Origin: Palleronia pelagia
GTDB lineage: Bacteria > Pseudomonadota > Alphaproteobacteria > Rhodobacterales > Rhodobacteraceae
NCBI RefSeq assembly: GCF_900110115.1
Contig: NZ_FOCM01000003.1
Location: 124,001 to 188,000 of the forward strand
Length of the DNA stretch: 64,000 nucleotides
Reading direction: 5' to 3'
Position numbers and translations under genes: made by a program. Positions 18,220-27,510 of this stretch are shown here, one piece after another (position 1 is the first letter of the stretch; each line of letters starts with the position of its first letter). The notes under the pieces were generated by a model, which was not told the origin of the DNA, did no database searches, and saw only the letters and a list, made by a program, of their open reading frames with translations.

Positions 18220-20868
18220 ATGAACACCGCCAAACCCGCCGTCACGCCGATGATGGCGCAATATCTCGAGATCAAGGCAGGCCACGAAGGGGCTCTGCTG
18301 TTCTACCGGATGGGCGACTTCTACGAGCTGTTCTTCGACGACGCGGTCGCGGCGGCGGCGGCGCTGGACATCGCCCTGACCAAGCGGGGCAAGCACCAGG
18401 GCGACGACATTCCCATGTGCGGCGTCCCTGTCCACGCCGCCGAGGGCTACCTGCTGACGCTGATCCGCAAGGGGTTCCGCGTGGCGGTCTGCGAACAGAC
18501 CGAGGATCCGGCCGAGGCGAAGAAGCGCGGATCGAAATCCGTCGTGCGGCGCGAGGTGGTGCGGCTGGTCACGCCCGGCACGCTGACCGAGGACACGCTA
18601 CTCGATGCGCGGCGGCACAATTTCCTGGCGGCCTATACCGCCATGCGCGGCGACGGTGCGCTGGCGTGGTGCGACATGTCCACGGGCGAACTGTCGGTCA
18701 CGCCCTGCCCGCCCGTCCGGCTGGGCCCCGAACTGGCCCGCCTCGCCCCGCGCGAAGTCCTGCTGAACGAGGCGCAGGAGGCTGATTGGGCCGAGATCGT
18801 CACTGAATCCGGGGCGTCACTGACCCCGCTATCGCGCGGGTCGTTCGACAGCACGGGCGGCGCGGCGCGGCTCTGCCGGGTGTTCGACGTGGCGACGCTG
18901 GATGCGTTCGGCACCTTTTCGCGCCCCGAGATCTCGGCCATGGCGGCGCTGGTCGACTACCTCGAGATCACCCAGAAGGGAAAGCTGCCGTTGCTGCGCC
19001 CGCCCCGGCGCGAGGATGCCGATGGCGTCATGCAGATCGACGCCGCCACCCGCGCCAACCTGGAGCTGACGCGCGCGCTGTCGGGCGGGCGCGATGGATC
19101 GCTCCTGTCGGCCATCGACCGCACCGTGACGGCGGCGGGCGGACGCCTGCTGGAACGGCGGCTGACCGCTCCGTCCCGTGACCTGGCGCTGATCCGGTCC
19201 CGCCACGATGCCATCGCCGCCGCCGTGGACGCGCCCGACCTTGCGCAGGCCCTGCGGGAACAGCTGCGCCACGTCCCCGACATGGACCGTGCCCTGTCGC
19301 GCCTGTCGCTGGAACGTGGCGGACCGCGCGACCTGGCTGCCATGCGCGACGGTCTGGCCCGCGCGGCCGAGATCGCAGACCGCCTGGCGGGCGGTCCGGC
19401 GGATCTGCTGGATACCGGGCTGGAATCGTTGACCGGCCACGAGGATCTGATCGACCGTCTGTCCGATGCGCTGGTGGCCGAACCGCCGATCCTGGCCCGC
19501 GACGGCGGCTTCATCGCGCCGGGCTTCGATTCGGCGTTGGACGAGGCCCGCAGCCTGCGCGACGAGGGGCGCGGCGTCATCGCCGGGATGCAGGCCGATT
19601 TCGTGAAACAGACCGACATCTCGTCGCTGAAGATCAAGCACAACAACGTGCTGGGCTATTTCATCGAGGTCACGGCCACCCACGCCAAGAAGATGCTGGC
19701 CGAACCGCTGTCCCAGACCTTCATCCACCGCCAGACCACGGCCAACGCGGTGCGCTTCACCACCGTCGAGCTGAGCGCGCTGGAGACCAAGATCCTGAAC
19801 GCGGGCGGCCGCGCGCTGGAGATCGAGAAACGGCTGTTCGCCGAGCTTTCGGTACAGGTCCTGGACCACGCCGGCCCCATCGGCGACACCGCCCGCGCGC
19901 TGGCCGCACTGGACGTGACCACCGCCATGGCGGACCTGGCGGTGGGCGCGAGATGGTGCCGCCCCGACATGGTGTCGGGTCGCGATTTCCAGATCACCGG
20001 CGGCCGCCACCCGGTGGTCGAACAAGCACTGCGTCGGCAAGGCGGCGTGCCCTTCGTGCCGAACGATTGCGCGTTGTCGGATGGAGCGGACAGCGCCGCG
20101 CTCTGGCTGCTGACCGGGCCGAACATGGCCGGTAAGTCGACCTTCCTGCGCCAGAACGCGCTGATCGCCCTGCTGGCGCAGATCGGCTCCTACGTCCCCG
20201 CCGATGCGGCGCGGATCGGCGTCGTCAGCCAGCTGTTCAGCCGTGTGGGCGCGGCGGACGACCTGGCGCGCGGACGCTCGACCTTCATGGTGGAAATGGT
20301 CGAAACCGCCGCGATCCTGAACCGCGCCGACGACCGCGCGCTGGTGATCCTGGACGAGATCGGGCGCGGAACGGCCACCTATGACGGATTGTCCATCGCT
20401 TGGGCGACGCTCGAACACCTGCACGATGTGAACCGTTGCCGCGCGCTGTTCGCCACCCATTACCACGAGATGACGCAACTGGCCGACCGGCTGAGCGGCG
20501 CGCAGAACGCGACCATGTCGGTCAAGGAACACGACGGCGAGGTCGTGTTCCTGCACGAGGTGCGCAAGGGCGCCGCCGACCGGTCATACGGGGTGCAGGT
20601 GGCCAAGCTCGCCGGCCTGCCCGCGGCGGTGGTGTCGCGCGCGCGGGATGTTCTGACGATGCTGGAAAAGGGCGAGGCCGAGGGCCGCAAGACGACCCTG
20701 ATCGACGACCTGCCGCTGTTCTCGGTGGCGGCGAAACCCGCGCCGAGCGCCCCTGCGACAGACCCGGTGGCCGAGCGCCTGTCGCAGGTCCAGCCCGACG
20801 AATTGAGCCCGCGCGAAGCGCTGGACCTGGTCTACGAACTGCGTGCGCTGGCGGCCGGGTCGAAATGA
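18220..20868 (+). CDS. mutS: DNA mismatch repair protein MutS
   Basis: The 882-residue protein has the mismatch-contacting motif [11 protein letters not shown] near the N-terminus and the core lever/clamp region. The ATPase shows Walker [10 protein letters not shown] (about residue 633), [20 protein letters not shown] and ATHYHEM. It recognises mismatches and recruits MutL. The ATG at 18220 ([20 protein letters not shown]) fits the family; upstream frame is intergenic. It is divergent from maeB. A stem-loop starts right after its stop codon. Confidence 0.96.
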   Translation: MNTAKPAVTPMMAQYLEIKAGHEGALLFYRMGDFYELFFDDAVAAAAALDIALTKRGKHQGDDIPMCGVPVHAAEGYLLTLIRKGFRVAVCEQTEDPAEAKKRGSKSVVRREVVRLVTPGTLTEDTLLDARRHNFLAAYTAMRGDGALAWCDMSTGELSVTPCPPVRLGPELARLAPREVLLNEAQEADWAEIVTESGASLTPLSRGSFDSTGGAARLCRVFDVATLDAFGTFSRPEISAMAALVDYLEITQKGKLPLLRPPRREDADGVMQIDAATRANLELTRALSGGRDGSLLSAIDRTVTAAGGRLLERRLTAPSRDLALIRSRHDAIAAAVDAPDLAQALREQLRHVPDMDRALSRLSLERGGPRDLAAMRDGLARAAEIADRLAGGPADLLDTGLESLTGHEDLIDRLSDALVAEPPILARDGGFIAPGFDSALDEARSLRDEGRGVIAGMQADFVKQTDISSLKIKHNNVLGYFIEVTATHAKKMLAEPLSQTFIHRQTTANAVRFTTVELSALETKILNAGGRALEIEKRLFAELSVQVLDHAGPIGDTARALAALDVTTAMADLAVGARWCRPDMVSGRDFQITGGRHPVVEQALRRQGGVPFVPNDCALSDGADSAALWLLTGPNMAGKSTFLRQNALIALLAQIGSYVPADAARIGVVSQLFSRVGAADDLARGRSTFMVEMVETAAILNRADDRALVILDEIGRGTATYDGLSIAWATLEHLHDVNRCRALFATHYHEMTQLADRLSGAQNATMSVKEHDGEVVFLHEVRKGAADRSYGVQVAKLAGLPAAVVSRARDVLTMLEKGEAEGRKTTLIDDLPLFSVAAKPAPSAPATDPVAERLSQVQPDELSPREALDLVYELRALAAGSK

Positions 20869-20897
20869 CAGCGCCCCGGACTCGATCCGGTGCGCTG
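20869..20897 (+). terminator. Stem-loop between mutS and grpE, probable bidirectional terminator
   Basis: CAGCGC-C-CCGGA (20869-20880) pairs with TCCGG-T-GCGCTG (20886-20897): 6 + 5 pairs with one C/T mismatch and a five-base loop. It starts on the base after the mutS stop. It lies in the 57-base gap between convergent mutS and grpE, so it could end transcription from both sides. No T-tract is present on either strand. Confidence 0.5.
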
Positions 20898-20925
20898 CAA
20901 AAATTCGGTACGGAGGCGGGTCGCC

Positions 20926-21609
20926 TCAGCCTTTCGGAGTCGAGCTCACACCGACCTTGGCGGCGCGCAGCAGCCGGTCGTGAAGCATGAAGCCCTCGCC
21001 AGTCACCTGAATGATCTCGCCGGCCTTCGTGCCGGGCACCGGGGCCTCGAACATCGCCTCGTGAACGTTGGGATCGAACTTGTCGCCGACCTCGGGCGCG
21101 ATCATCTTGATGCCATGCTTCTGGAACACGCTCAGAAGCTCGCGCAGGGTCAGCTCGATCCCCTCGATCAGGGCCGCGTTCGCCTCGCGCTGCTCGTCCG
21201 AGATCGACCCGACCGCGCGCTTGAGGTTGTCGAACACGGGCAGCATGTCGCGGCTCAGCTTCGAGCCGCCGTAATTCTCGGCCTCGCGCCGGTCACGGTC
21301 GGACCGCTTGCGGCTGTTCTCGGCATCCGCGAGGGCGCGAACGAACTTGTCCTTGTACTCGTCCCGTTCGGCGCGCAGCTGCTCGAGCTCTGCGCTGTCG
21401 ACGGTCACGTGGCTTTCCACCGTCGCGTCATCGCCTTCGGGGCCATCGACATCGTCCAGCGGGCTGGTGCCGGGATTGTCGAGATCGAAGACGTCATCCT
21501 CCTGCGACTTCACGCGCGGCTTGCGCTTGACCTTGTCGGCCTCGGAGGTGTCGCCCTTCAGCATCTCTTCGATCGCGGCTTCGATGTCGCTTTCGTTTTC
21601 TTTCGCCAT
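20926..21609 (-). CDS. grpE: Nucleotide exchange factor GrpE
   Basis: The 227-residue protein has an acidic, disordered N-terminus and a long helical coiled coil (LEQLRAERDEYKDKFVRALA DAENSRKRSDRDR). The C-terminal beta domain contains DPNVHEAMF and the GYMLHDRLLRAAKV equivalent (GEGFMLHDRLLRAAKVGVS). It releases ADP from DnaK. It lies 11 bases downstream of hrcA on the same strand, the usual heat-shock hrcA-grpE pair. dnaK and dnaJ are not in the window. Confidence 0.94.
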   Translation of the reverse strand: MAKENESDIEAAIEEMLKGDTSEADKVKRKPRVKSQEDDVFDLDNPGTSPLDDVDGPEGDDATVESHVTVDSAELEQLRAERDEYKDKFVRALADAENSRKRSDRDRREAENYGGSKLSRDMLPVFDNLKRAVGSISDEQREANAALIEGIELTLRELLSVFQKHGIKMIAPEVGDKFDPNVHEAMFEAPVPGTKAGEIIQVTGEGFMLHDRLLRAAKVGVSSTPKG

Positions 21610-21620
21610 GTTTCACCCGG

Positions 21621-22703
21621 TTATCGTTGGCCCGACAGCAATTTGCCGACCAGTTGCGCTGTATAGTCCACGATGGGCACGATCCGTCCGTAGTTCAGCC
21701 GCGTGGGGCCGATCACGCCAACCGCGCCAATGATCTTTCGGTCAGCGTTCATATATGGAGAGACCACCAAAGAGGAACCCGAAAGTGAGAAGAGTTTGTT
21801 CTCGGAACCGATGAAAATTCGAACACCTTCGCCCTCGTCCGTCAGCTCTAGGAACTCGGCGATGTCGCGCTTGCGTTCCAGATCGTCGAACAGGTTGCGG
21901 ATGCGGTCGAGGTCCTCGGCGGCGGTGCCTTCGTCCAGCAGGTGCGACCGGCCGCGCACGATCAGGCGTTCGTTCGGCTCGCCCGCGTCGTCCCAGATCG
22001 CAAGACCCGACTCCACCAGCGTCTGCGCCAGGGCGTCCAGCTCCTGCCGGTGATTCGCGATCTGCTTGGCCATACCGCTGCGCAACTCGGTCAGGGTGCG
22101 GCCCGCCGCGATCGCGTTCAGGAAGTTCGCGGCCTCGCGCATCGACGACGGGGTCTGGCCGGGTGGCGGCGCGAAGACGCGGTTCTCGACATGGCCATCC
22201 TCGAACACAAGCACGACCAAGGCACGGTCGGGCCCGAGCGATACGAACTCGATATGCTTGATCGGCGCTTCGTGCTTCGGCGCCAGAACAAGGCTCGCCC
22301 CGCGGGTGGCGCCCGACAGGGCCGATCCGACGCGGTCCAGCAAGGTCGACACGTCGCGTTCGTTGCTGGTGAGACTGGTTTCGATCTGGCGGCGGTCGCT
22401 ATCGTCGAGATCCCCGACCTCGAGCAGCCCGTCCACGAACATCCGCAGGCCCAGGTTCGTGGGCATCCTTCCGGCCGAGACATGCGGCGCGTTCAGCAGG
22501 CCCATGTACTCAAGATCCTGCATGACATTGCGAATGGTGGCGGCGCTGACCTTCTCGGTCATGTCGCGGGTCAGGCTGCGAGATCCCACCGGGCTGCCTG
22601 TTTCCAGGTAGCCCTCGACAACGCGGCGAAAGACTTCGCGCGTGCGGTCGTTCATCTGCGCCATCATGTCGTGGCGTTCACTGGCGGATTTCTGGTCGCT
22701 CAT
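21621..22703 (-). CDS. hrcA: Heat-inducible transcription repressor HrcA
   Basis: The protein is about 361 residues with an N-terminal winged helix ([20 protein letters not shown] then [27 protein letters not shown]) and the HrcA sensor domain. HrcA represses chaperone operons by binding CIRCE elements. No CIRCE (TTAGCACTC-N9-GAGTGCTAA) was seen upstream of it or anywhere in the window, so its targets, probably groESL, lie elsewhere. ATG at 22703 ([12 protein letters not shown]) is chosen; 22709 is an in-frame alternative. It is divergent from rph. Confidence 0.93.
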   Translation of the reverse strand: MSDQKSASERHDMMAQMNDRTREVFRRVVEGYLETGSPVGSRSLTRDMTEKVSAATIRNVMQDLEYMGLLNAPHVSAGRMPTNLGLRMFVDGLLEVGDLDDSDRRQIETSLTSNERDVSTLLDRVGSALSGATRGASLVLAPKHEAPIKHIEFVSLGPDRALVVLVFEDGHVENRVFAPPPGQTPSSMREAANFLNAIAAGRTLTELRSGMAKQIANHRQELDALAQTLVESGLAIWDDAGEPNERLIVRGRSHLLDEGTAAEDLDRIRNLFDDLERKRDIAEFLELTDEGEGVRIFIGSENKLFSLSGSSLVVSPYMNADRKIIGAVGVIGPTRLNYGRIVPIVDYTAQLVGKLLSGQR

Positions 22704-22723
22704 TTGCATCGGTGGTAACAGTC

Positions 22724-22748
22724 TTGCACCGGGATCGCACCGGTGCCA
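22724..22748. promoter_or_regulatory. Repeat in the hrcA-rph divergent promoter region
   Basis: The 77-base gap contains a perfect 10-base palindrome GCACCGGTGC (22737-22746) and a second copy of its left arm, GCACCGG (22726-22732), four bases upstream. The outer arms TTGCACCGG and CCGGTGCCAA form an imperfect inverted repeat. It is placed where it could be an operator for either gene. The regulator is unknown and it may be fortuitous in GC-rich DNA. Confidence 0.3.
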
Positions 22749-22780
22749 ATCACGCGGAGCACGCAAAAACAGGAGCTTTC

Positions 22781-23491
22781 ATGCGCCCTTCCGGTCGAAA
22801 CCTAGACACGATGCGCCCGATTTCAATCGAGACGGACGTCACCCGCCATGCCGAGGGCTCTTGCCTGATAAAATGCGGCGACACCCATGTCCTGTGCACC
22901 GCGTCGCTGGAAGAGCGCGTGCCGCCCTTCCTGCGCAACACCGGGCAGGGCTGGGTCACGGCGGAATACGGGATGCTGCCCCGCGCCACCCACACCCGCA
23001 TGAACCGCGAGGCCAAGCGCGGGCAGTCCGGCCGCACGCAGGAGATCCAGCGCCTGATCGGGCGGTCCCTGCGCGCCTGTGTCGACCGCAACGCCCTGGG
23101 TGAACGGCAGATCACGGTGGATTGCGACGTCATCCAGGCCGATGGCGGCACCCGTTGCGCCTCGATCACCGGCGGATGGGTCGCGCTGCGGCTGGCCGTG
23201 AACAAGCTGATGAAGGCCGGTGACATCGTGACCGATCCGCTGACCGATCACGTCGCTGCCGTCAGCTGCGGCGTCTACGCCGGGCAGAACGTGCTCGACC
23301 TCGACTACCCCGAGGATAGCGAAGCGGGCGTGGACGGCAACTTCATCCTGACCGGCGCCAAGCGCCTGATCGAGGTACAGATGAGCGCCGAGGGCGCGAC
23401 CTTCACCCGCGAGCAGATGAACGGGCTTCTGGATCTCGCCGAAAAAGGCGTGGACGAGCTGGTCGCCGCCCAGAAGAACGCGGTGGCCTGA
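22781..23491 (+). CDS. rph: Ribonuclease PH
   Basis: The 236-residue phosphorolytic exoribonuclease trims 3' ends of tRNA precursors. Family motifs are [30 protein letters not shown] and [10 protein letters not shown] strong AGGAG lies seven bases before the ATG at 22781. The stop codon overlaps the rdgB start by one base (TGATG), making an rph-rdgB-hemW operon. Confidence 0.96.
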   Translation: MRPSGRNLDTMRPISIETDVTRHAEGSCLIKCGDTHVLCTASLEERVPPFLRNTGQGWVTAEYGMLPRATHTRMNREAKRGQSGRTQEIQRLIGRSLRACVDRNALGERQITVDCDVIQADGGTRCASITGGWVALRLAVNKLMKAGDIVTDPLTDHVAAVSCGVYAGQNVLDLDYPEDSEAGVDGNFILTGAKRLIEVQMSAEGATFTREQMNGLLDLAEKGVDELVAAQKNAVA

Positions 23492-24099
23492 TGCGCCGTT
23501 TCACGGGCGAAACGCTGGTGGTCGCGACCCACAATCGCGGCAAGCTGGAAGAGATCCGCGATCTTCTGGCGCCCTACGGCGTCTCGACCACCAGCAATGC
23601 CGACCACGACCTGCCCGAGCCGGTCGAGGACGGCACCACCTTTGTGGAAAACGCGCGGATCAAGGCCCACGCGGCGGCAAAAGCGACCGGCCTTCCTGCG
23701 CTGTCGGATGACAGCGGGCTCGAGATTGTCGCGCTGGGCAATGCCCCGGGCGTTTATACCGCCGACTGGGCCGAAACGGGCCAGGGCCGCGATTTCGACA
23801 TGGCGATGCGTAAGGCCCACGACGCGCTGATCGCGAAGGACGCACCCCAACCCTGGCGCGCGCAGTTCTGTTGCACGCTGGTCCTCGCCTGGCCCGACGG
23901 TCACGACGAGGTCTTCCCGGGCACCATGCCGGGCCAGATCGTCTGGCCCATGCGTGGTGAGCAGGGCCACGGCTACGACCCGATCTTCCAACCGGACGGA
24001 TACGACCAGACCTTCGGCGAAATGGACCGGTGGGAGAAGAACAAGATCTCGCACCGCGCCGATGCGTTCCGCAAGCTGATCGCGGGTTGCTTTGACTGA
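23491..24099 (+). CDS. rdgB: Non-canonical purine NTP pyrophosphatase (RdgB/HAM1)
   Basis: The 202-residue protein hydrolyses dITP, XTP and related NTPs to prevent their incorporation. The N-terminal VVATHNRGKLEEIRDLL and the active-site ALSDDSGLEIVALGNAPGVY are clear, and the end has RADAFRKL (SHRADA). It overlaps rph by one base and hemW by eight. Confidence 0.95.
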   Translation: MRRFTGETLVVATHNRGKLEEIRDLLAPYGVSTTSNADHDLPEPVEDGTTFVENARIKAHAAAKATGLPALSDDSGLEIVALGNAPGVYTADWAETGQGRDFDMAMRKAHDALIAKDAPQPWRAQFCCTLVLAWPDGHDEVFPGTMPGQIVWPMRGEQGHGYDPIFQPDGYDQTFGEMDRWEKNKISHRADAFRKLIAGCFD

Positions 24100-25225
24100 A
24101 CCCGCTTTCGGCATCTACGTCCATTGGCCCTTCTGCCAGGCGAAATGCCCCTACTGTGATTTCAACAGCCACGTGGTCGCGCAGATCGACCACGATGCCT
24201 GGCGGCGCGCCTATCGCGCCGAACTTGCGCGCATCCGCGACATGACCGGCCCGCGCAATGTTGCCTCGGTCTATTTCGGTGGCGGCACGCCCAGCCTGAT
24301 GGAGCCGCAGACGGTCGAGATGATCCTGGCCGATATCCAGCGCCATTGGCAGATGACCAATGACGTGGAAATCACGCTCGAGGCCAACCCAACCTCGGTC
24401 GAGGCCGACCGCTTCCGCGATTACCGGCTTGGCGGCGTGAACCGCGTCTCCATGGGCATCCAGGCGCTGAACGATCCCGACCTGCAGCGGCTCGGACGGC
24501 TGCACTCGGTGGCCGAGGCGCGGGCGGCGTTCGATATTGCCCGCAACACGTTCGACCGCGTCAGTTTCGACCTGATCTACGCCCGTCAGGACCAGTCTCT
24601 GCCCGCATGGGAGGCCGAGCTGCGCGAGGCATTGACGATGGCGGCCGATCACCTGTCGCTTTACCAGCTGACCATCGAGCCCGGCACCGCCTTCGGCGAT
24701 CGCTTCGCCCGCGGCGGCCTGCGCGGACTGCCGGACGAAGATCTTGGCGCGGATATGTTCGAGCTGACCCAAGCGCTGACGGCGGAGGCCGGGCTGCCCG
24801 CCTACGAGATCTCCAACCACGCCCGCCCCGGTGACGAGTCGCGCCACAACATGGTCTACTGGACCGGCGGTGATTATGCCGGGGTCGGTCCCGGCGCGCA
24901 CGGTCGCCTGACACTCGCGTCGGGACGAGTGGCCACGGAGACTGAGACGGCGCCGCTCCACTGGTTGCGCGGCGCGCTTGACGGTAAGGCACCCGAGATC
25001 ATCTCGCCGCTCTCCACCGAGGATCAGCTGGGGGAACGGCTGATGATGGGGCTACGGCTCCGGGACGGGATCATCGTGGACGATCTGCCCCTGAATGATG
25101 ATTTAACGAGCAAAATCAATAGCTTGGTGTATGACGGTTTACTGACGGCTTCTGCCGGCCGGGTCCGGACAACCGACCGCGGTCGCCCCCTTCTGAATGC
25201 GATCCTGCGCGAGCTGTTGGCCTAG
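24092..25225 (+). CDS. hemW: Radical SAM heme chaperone HemW
   Basis: The 377-residue protein has the HemW-type cluster motif CQAKCPYCDFNSH (CX3CX2CXF) and the conserved HNMVYW. It resembles coproporphyrinogen III oxidase HemN but has the HemW cysteine pattern and length, so heme delivery is the better call. The apparent start is TTG at 24092, overlapping the rdgB stop by eight bases; a later start would cut into YVHWPFCQAKC. Its TAG stop (23-25 of 252xx) shares the palindrome CTAG with the convergent parB stop. Confidence 0.9.
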   Translation: MTEPAFGIYVHWPFCQAKCPYCDFNSHVVAQIDHDAWRRAYRAELARIRDMTGPRNVASVYFGGGTPSLMEPQTVEMILADIQRHWQMTNDVEITLEANPTSVEADRFRDYRLGGVNRVSMGIQALNDPDLQRLGRLHSVAEARAAFDIARNTFDRVSFDLIYARQDQSLPAWEAELREALTMAADHLSLYQLTIEPGTAFGDRFARGGLRGLPDEDLGADMFELTQALTAEAGLPAYEISNHARPGDESRHNMVYWTGGDYAGVGPGAHGRLTLASGRVATETETAPLHWLRGALDGKAPEIISPLSTEDQLGERLMMGLRLRDGIIVDDLPLNDDLTSKINSLVYDGLLTASAGRVRTTDRGRPLLNAILRELLA

Positions 25226-26109
25226 TCACCGCCGCCCGACAGCATCCGGCAAAGGTCGTCCAGCTGGTCCAGCGACTTGTAGCTGATGGTCAGCTTCCCA
25301 TTCTCGCCATCCGAACTGTGATCGACCGACACCTTCATCCCAAGGTTCGCGGAGAGATCCTGCTCCAGCGCCCGCGTGTCGGCATCTTTCTCTTTGGGAG
25401 CCGCCGAGCGGGTGGATTTGGCGGGCTTCGGGCCCTTCGCCAGCGCCTCGGCCTCGCGCACCGAAAGACCCTTTTTCACGATCTGCTGGGCAAGCGCCTC
25501 GGGGTTCTCGGCGGTAATCAGCGCCCGCGCGTGCCCGGCGGTCAATTGGCCGGAGGCCAGGTAGGACTGCACGCCCTCGGGCAGGTTCAGAAGCCGCAGG
25601 GTGTTGGCGATGTGCGACCGGCTTTTGCCCAAGGCCTCCGCCATTTGCTCCTGCGTGCGGCCGAAACGGTCCATCAGCTGCCGATAGCCCGCCGCCTCAT
25701 CCACCGCGTTCAGATCGGCGCGCTGGATGTTCTCGATGATGGCGACTTCCAGGACCTCGGTATCGTCGAACTGCCGGATGATCGCGGGCACTTCGTGCAG
25801 CTGCGCCATTTGCGCTGCGCGCCAGCGACGTTCGCCCGCGACGATCTCGTATTCCTCGGGCTTGCTCGGATGCGCTCGCAGGATAAGCGGCTGGATGACA
25901 CCCTTGGTCGAAATCGACGCGGCAAGCTCTTCCAGGCTTTCCGCGACGAATGTCCGCCGCGGCTGATCCGGGTTCGGATGGATCCGCTCGATTGCGATCT
26001 GCACCTCGGCGCGACGCGGGTTTTCGCCCTGCTGCGGCGCGTCCCCGACATCCGCCATGAGGGCTGACAATCCACGACCCAGCCCGCGACGTTCCTGCTT
26101 GCGTTCCAT
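25222..26109 (-). CDS. parB: Chromosome partitioning protein ParB
   Basis: The 295-residue protein begins RRGLGRGLSALMADVG and has the ParB/Spo0J CTPase domain (IHPNPDQPRRTF, EEYEIVAGERRWRAAQMA). A helix-turn-helix follows (GRTQEQMAEALGKSRSHIAN), then a C-terminal dimerisation domain. It loads at parS and spreads as a CTP-dependent clamp. Two perfect parS sites lie 1.4 and 3.3 kb upstream in the same operon (27481 and 29371). It follows parA by 20 bases. Confidence 0.96.
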   Translation of the reverse strand: MERKQERRGLGRGLSALMADVGDAPQQGENPRRAEVQIAIERIHPNPDQPRRTFVAESLEELAASISTKGVIQPLILRAHPSKPEEYEIVAGERRWRAAQMAQLHEVPAIIRQFDDTEVLEVAIIENIQRADLNAVDEAAGYRQLMDRFGRTQEQMAEALGKSRSHIANTLRLLNLPEGVQSYLASGQLTAGHARALITAENPEALAQQIVKKGLSVREAEALAKGPKPAKSTRSAAPKEKDADTRALEQDLSANLGMKVSVDHSSDGENGKLTISYKSLDQLDDLCRMLSGGGD

Positions 26110-26129
26110 ACCCTGCCCTTTCGTTATTC

Positions 26130-26921
26130 TTAGACCGCGCGGCTGGTCAGCTCGTGCGCCAGTTCGCGATACGCGATGCTGCCCTTCGACATCGGGTCGT
26201 AATCCAGAACCGGCTGCGCGTAGGACGGCGCCTCGCTGACGCGAACATTGCGCGGCACGATCGTCTTGAACACCAGTTCGCCCAGCGTGTCCTTGGCGTC
26301 GGCGAGAACCTGCTGCGCCAGACGGTTGCGGCCGTCGAACATGGTCAGGACGACGCCCTCCATCCGCAGATCCGCGTTTGCGGACTGTCGGACCTCGCGC
26401 ATGGTCAGCATCAGTTGCGACAAGCCCTCGAGCGCGAAGAACTCGCTCTGCAACGGGACCAGAACGGAATGCGCCGCGACCATCGCGTTCACGGTCAACA
26501 GCGACAGCGACGGAGGGCAGTCGATCAGAATGAAATCCAGATCCAGAGTTTCGACGTCTCTCGCATTCAACGCGTCTTTCAAAAGAAAGGATCGCTTGCG
26601 ATTGGAGTACATCTCGATATCCGCAGAGCTCAGATCCGGCGTGGCCGGAACGATCCGCAAGTTTTCGTAAGCTGTCGGGGCAAGGACTTCGGACAGCGCG
26701 CGTCCTTCAAGCAGCAACTCGTAGGTGGTCAGCTGGCGATCCTCGGGCTCGATCCCCAGACCGGTAGAGGCATTCCCTTGCGGGTCCAGATCGATCAGGG
26801 CCACGCCGTACCCATCTTCGGCCAACGCGGCGCCGAGATTGATCGCCGTTGTGGTTTTGCCCACCCCGCCCTTCTGGTTCACGATTGCGATGATCTTAGG
26901 CGACCGGCGGCGGTCAGACAT
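26130..26921 (-). CDS. parA: Chromosome partitioning ATPase ParA
   Basis: The 263-residue ATPase has the deviant Walker A NQKGGVGKTTT (residues 15-25) and DLDPQGNASTGLG. It uses ATP-driven DNA binding to move ParB-parS complexes. Size and lack of an N-terminal HTH indicate the chromosomal (Soj) type rather than a plasmid type. It overlaps the 3' end of rsmG by eight bases. Confidence 0.96.
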   Translation of the reverse strand: MSDRRRSPKIIAIVNQKGGVGKTTTAINLGAALAEDGYGVALIDLDPQGNASTGLGIEPEDRQLTTYELLLEGRALSEVLAPTAYENLRIVPATPDLSSADIEMYSNRKRSFLLKDALNARDVETLDLDFILIDCPPSLSLLTVNAMVAAHSVLVPLQSEFFALEGLSQLMLTMREVRQSANADLRMEGVVLTMFDGRNRLAQQVLADAKDTLGELVFKTIVPRNVRVSEAPSYAQPVLDYDPMSKGSIAYRELAHELTSRAV

Positions 26922-27510
26922 CTTGGATATCCTTGATTCTCAGAACAACCGAACCCGCGGAAATCTCGCTGGGCAAGATCTCGACATCGAAGCGGAAATC
27001 CATCCTAGCCCGTTCGATTTCCTCTTGGAAGCTGTTCCCCTTCGGAAACAGGCAAAGACTGTCCGGTCTGCCGTGGTAACGGGCAAAGCCCAGAAGCGTG
27101 TGCAAAGGCGCGAGAGCTCGGGCGCTGACGATGTCGGCCGCCTGCTGTGACGCTGCTTCGATGCGCTCCGCGAGCACCCTCAGTCTTAGGTCTTGTCGCG
27201 TTGCCATATGGCGCAGAAAAGTTGCTTTGCGCTGGTCGGACTCGACCGCGACGAACTGCGTGTTCTCTTGCTTCCGCATGATCGCAGCGACAACGACCGG
27301 AAGGCCGCCCCCGCTCCCCAAGTCCACCCACTTGGCGATCTCAGCCGGCGCAGCCTTAACTACCTGGATGGAGTCCGCGATATGGCGTTCGGCGATGTCT
27401 GCCGTGGTGGACCGACCGATGAGGTTTATTTTCGCGGTCCAGCGAAGCAGCTCTTCCGCGAAATCTTCTAGGCTTTCGGATGTTTCACGTGAAACATTCG
27501 GATAAGTCAT
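26914..27510 (-). CDS. rsmG: 16S rRNA (guanine527-N7)-methyltransferase
   Basis: The 198-residue RsmG has the SAM-binding motif [13 protein letters not shown], the preceding NLIGRST segment and the AERHIADS motif. Codons for VSRET near its N-terminus contain a perfect parS site, so this stretch serves both protein and centromere. The ATG at 27510 overlaps the mnmG stop as ATGA. Loss of RsmG usually confers low-level streptomycin resistance. Confidence 0.94.
   Translation of the reverse strand: MTYPNVSRETSESLEDFAEELLRWTAKINLIGRSTTADIAERHIADSIQVVKAAPAEIAKWVDLGSGGGLPVVVAAIMRKQENTQFVAVESDQRKATFLRHMATRQDLRLRVLAERIEAASQQAADIVSARALAPLHTLLGFARYHGRPDSLCLFPKGNSFQEEIERARMDFRFDVEILPSEISAGSVVLRIKDIQDV
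27481..27496. other. parS centromere site 1
   Basis: TGTTTCACGTGAAACA is a perfect 16-base palindrome identical to the canonical ParB-binding parS sequence. It lies within codons about 5-10 of rsmG, 5 kb from the proposed oriC and in the same operon as parA and parB. Confidence 0.93.

Noticed and set aside
18829-20556. 575-codon minus-strand ORF opposite mutS
   Set aside because: Antisense shadow without recognisable domains; mutS is complete on the plus strand.
23499-23514. GTTTCACGGGCGAAAC-like palindrome at the rdgB start
   Set aside because: It resembles parS but has a GGGC centre in place of the ACGTGA core, and it encodes the normal RdgB N-terminus (RFTGET). Not counted as a third parS.
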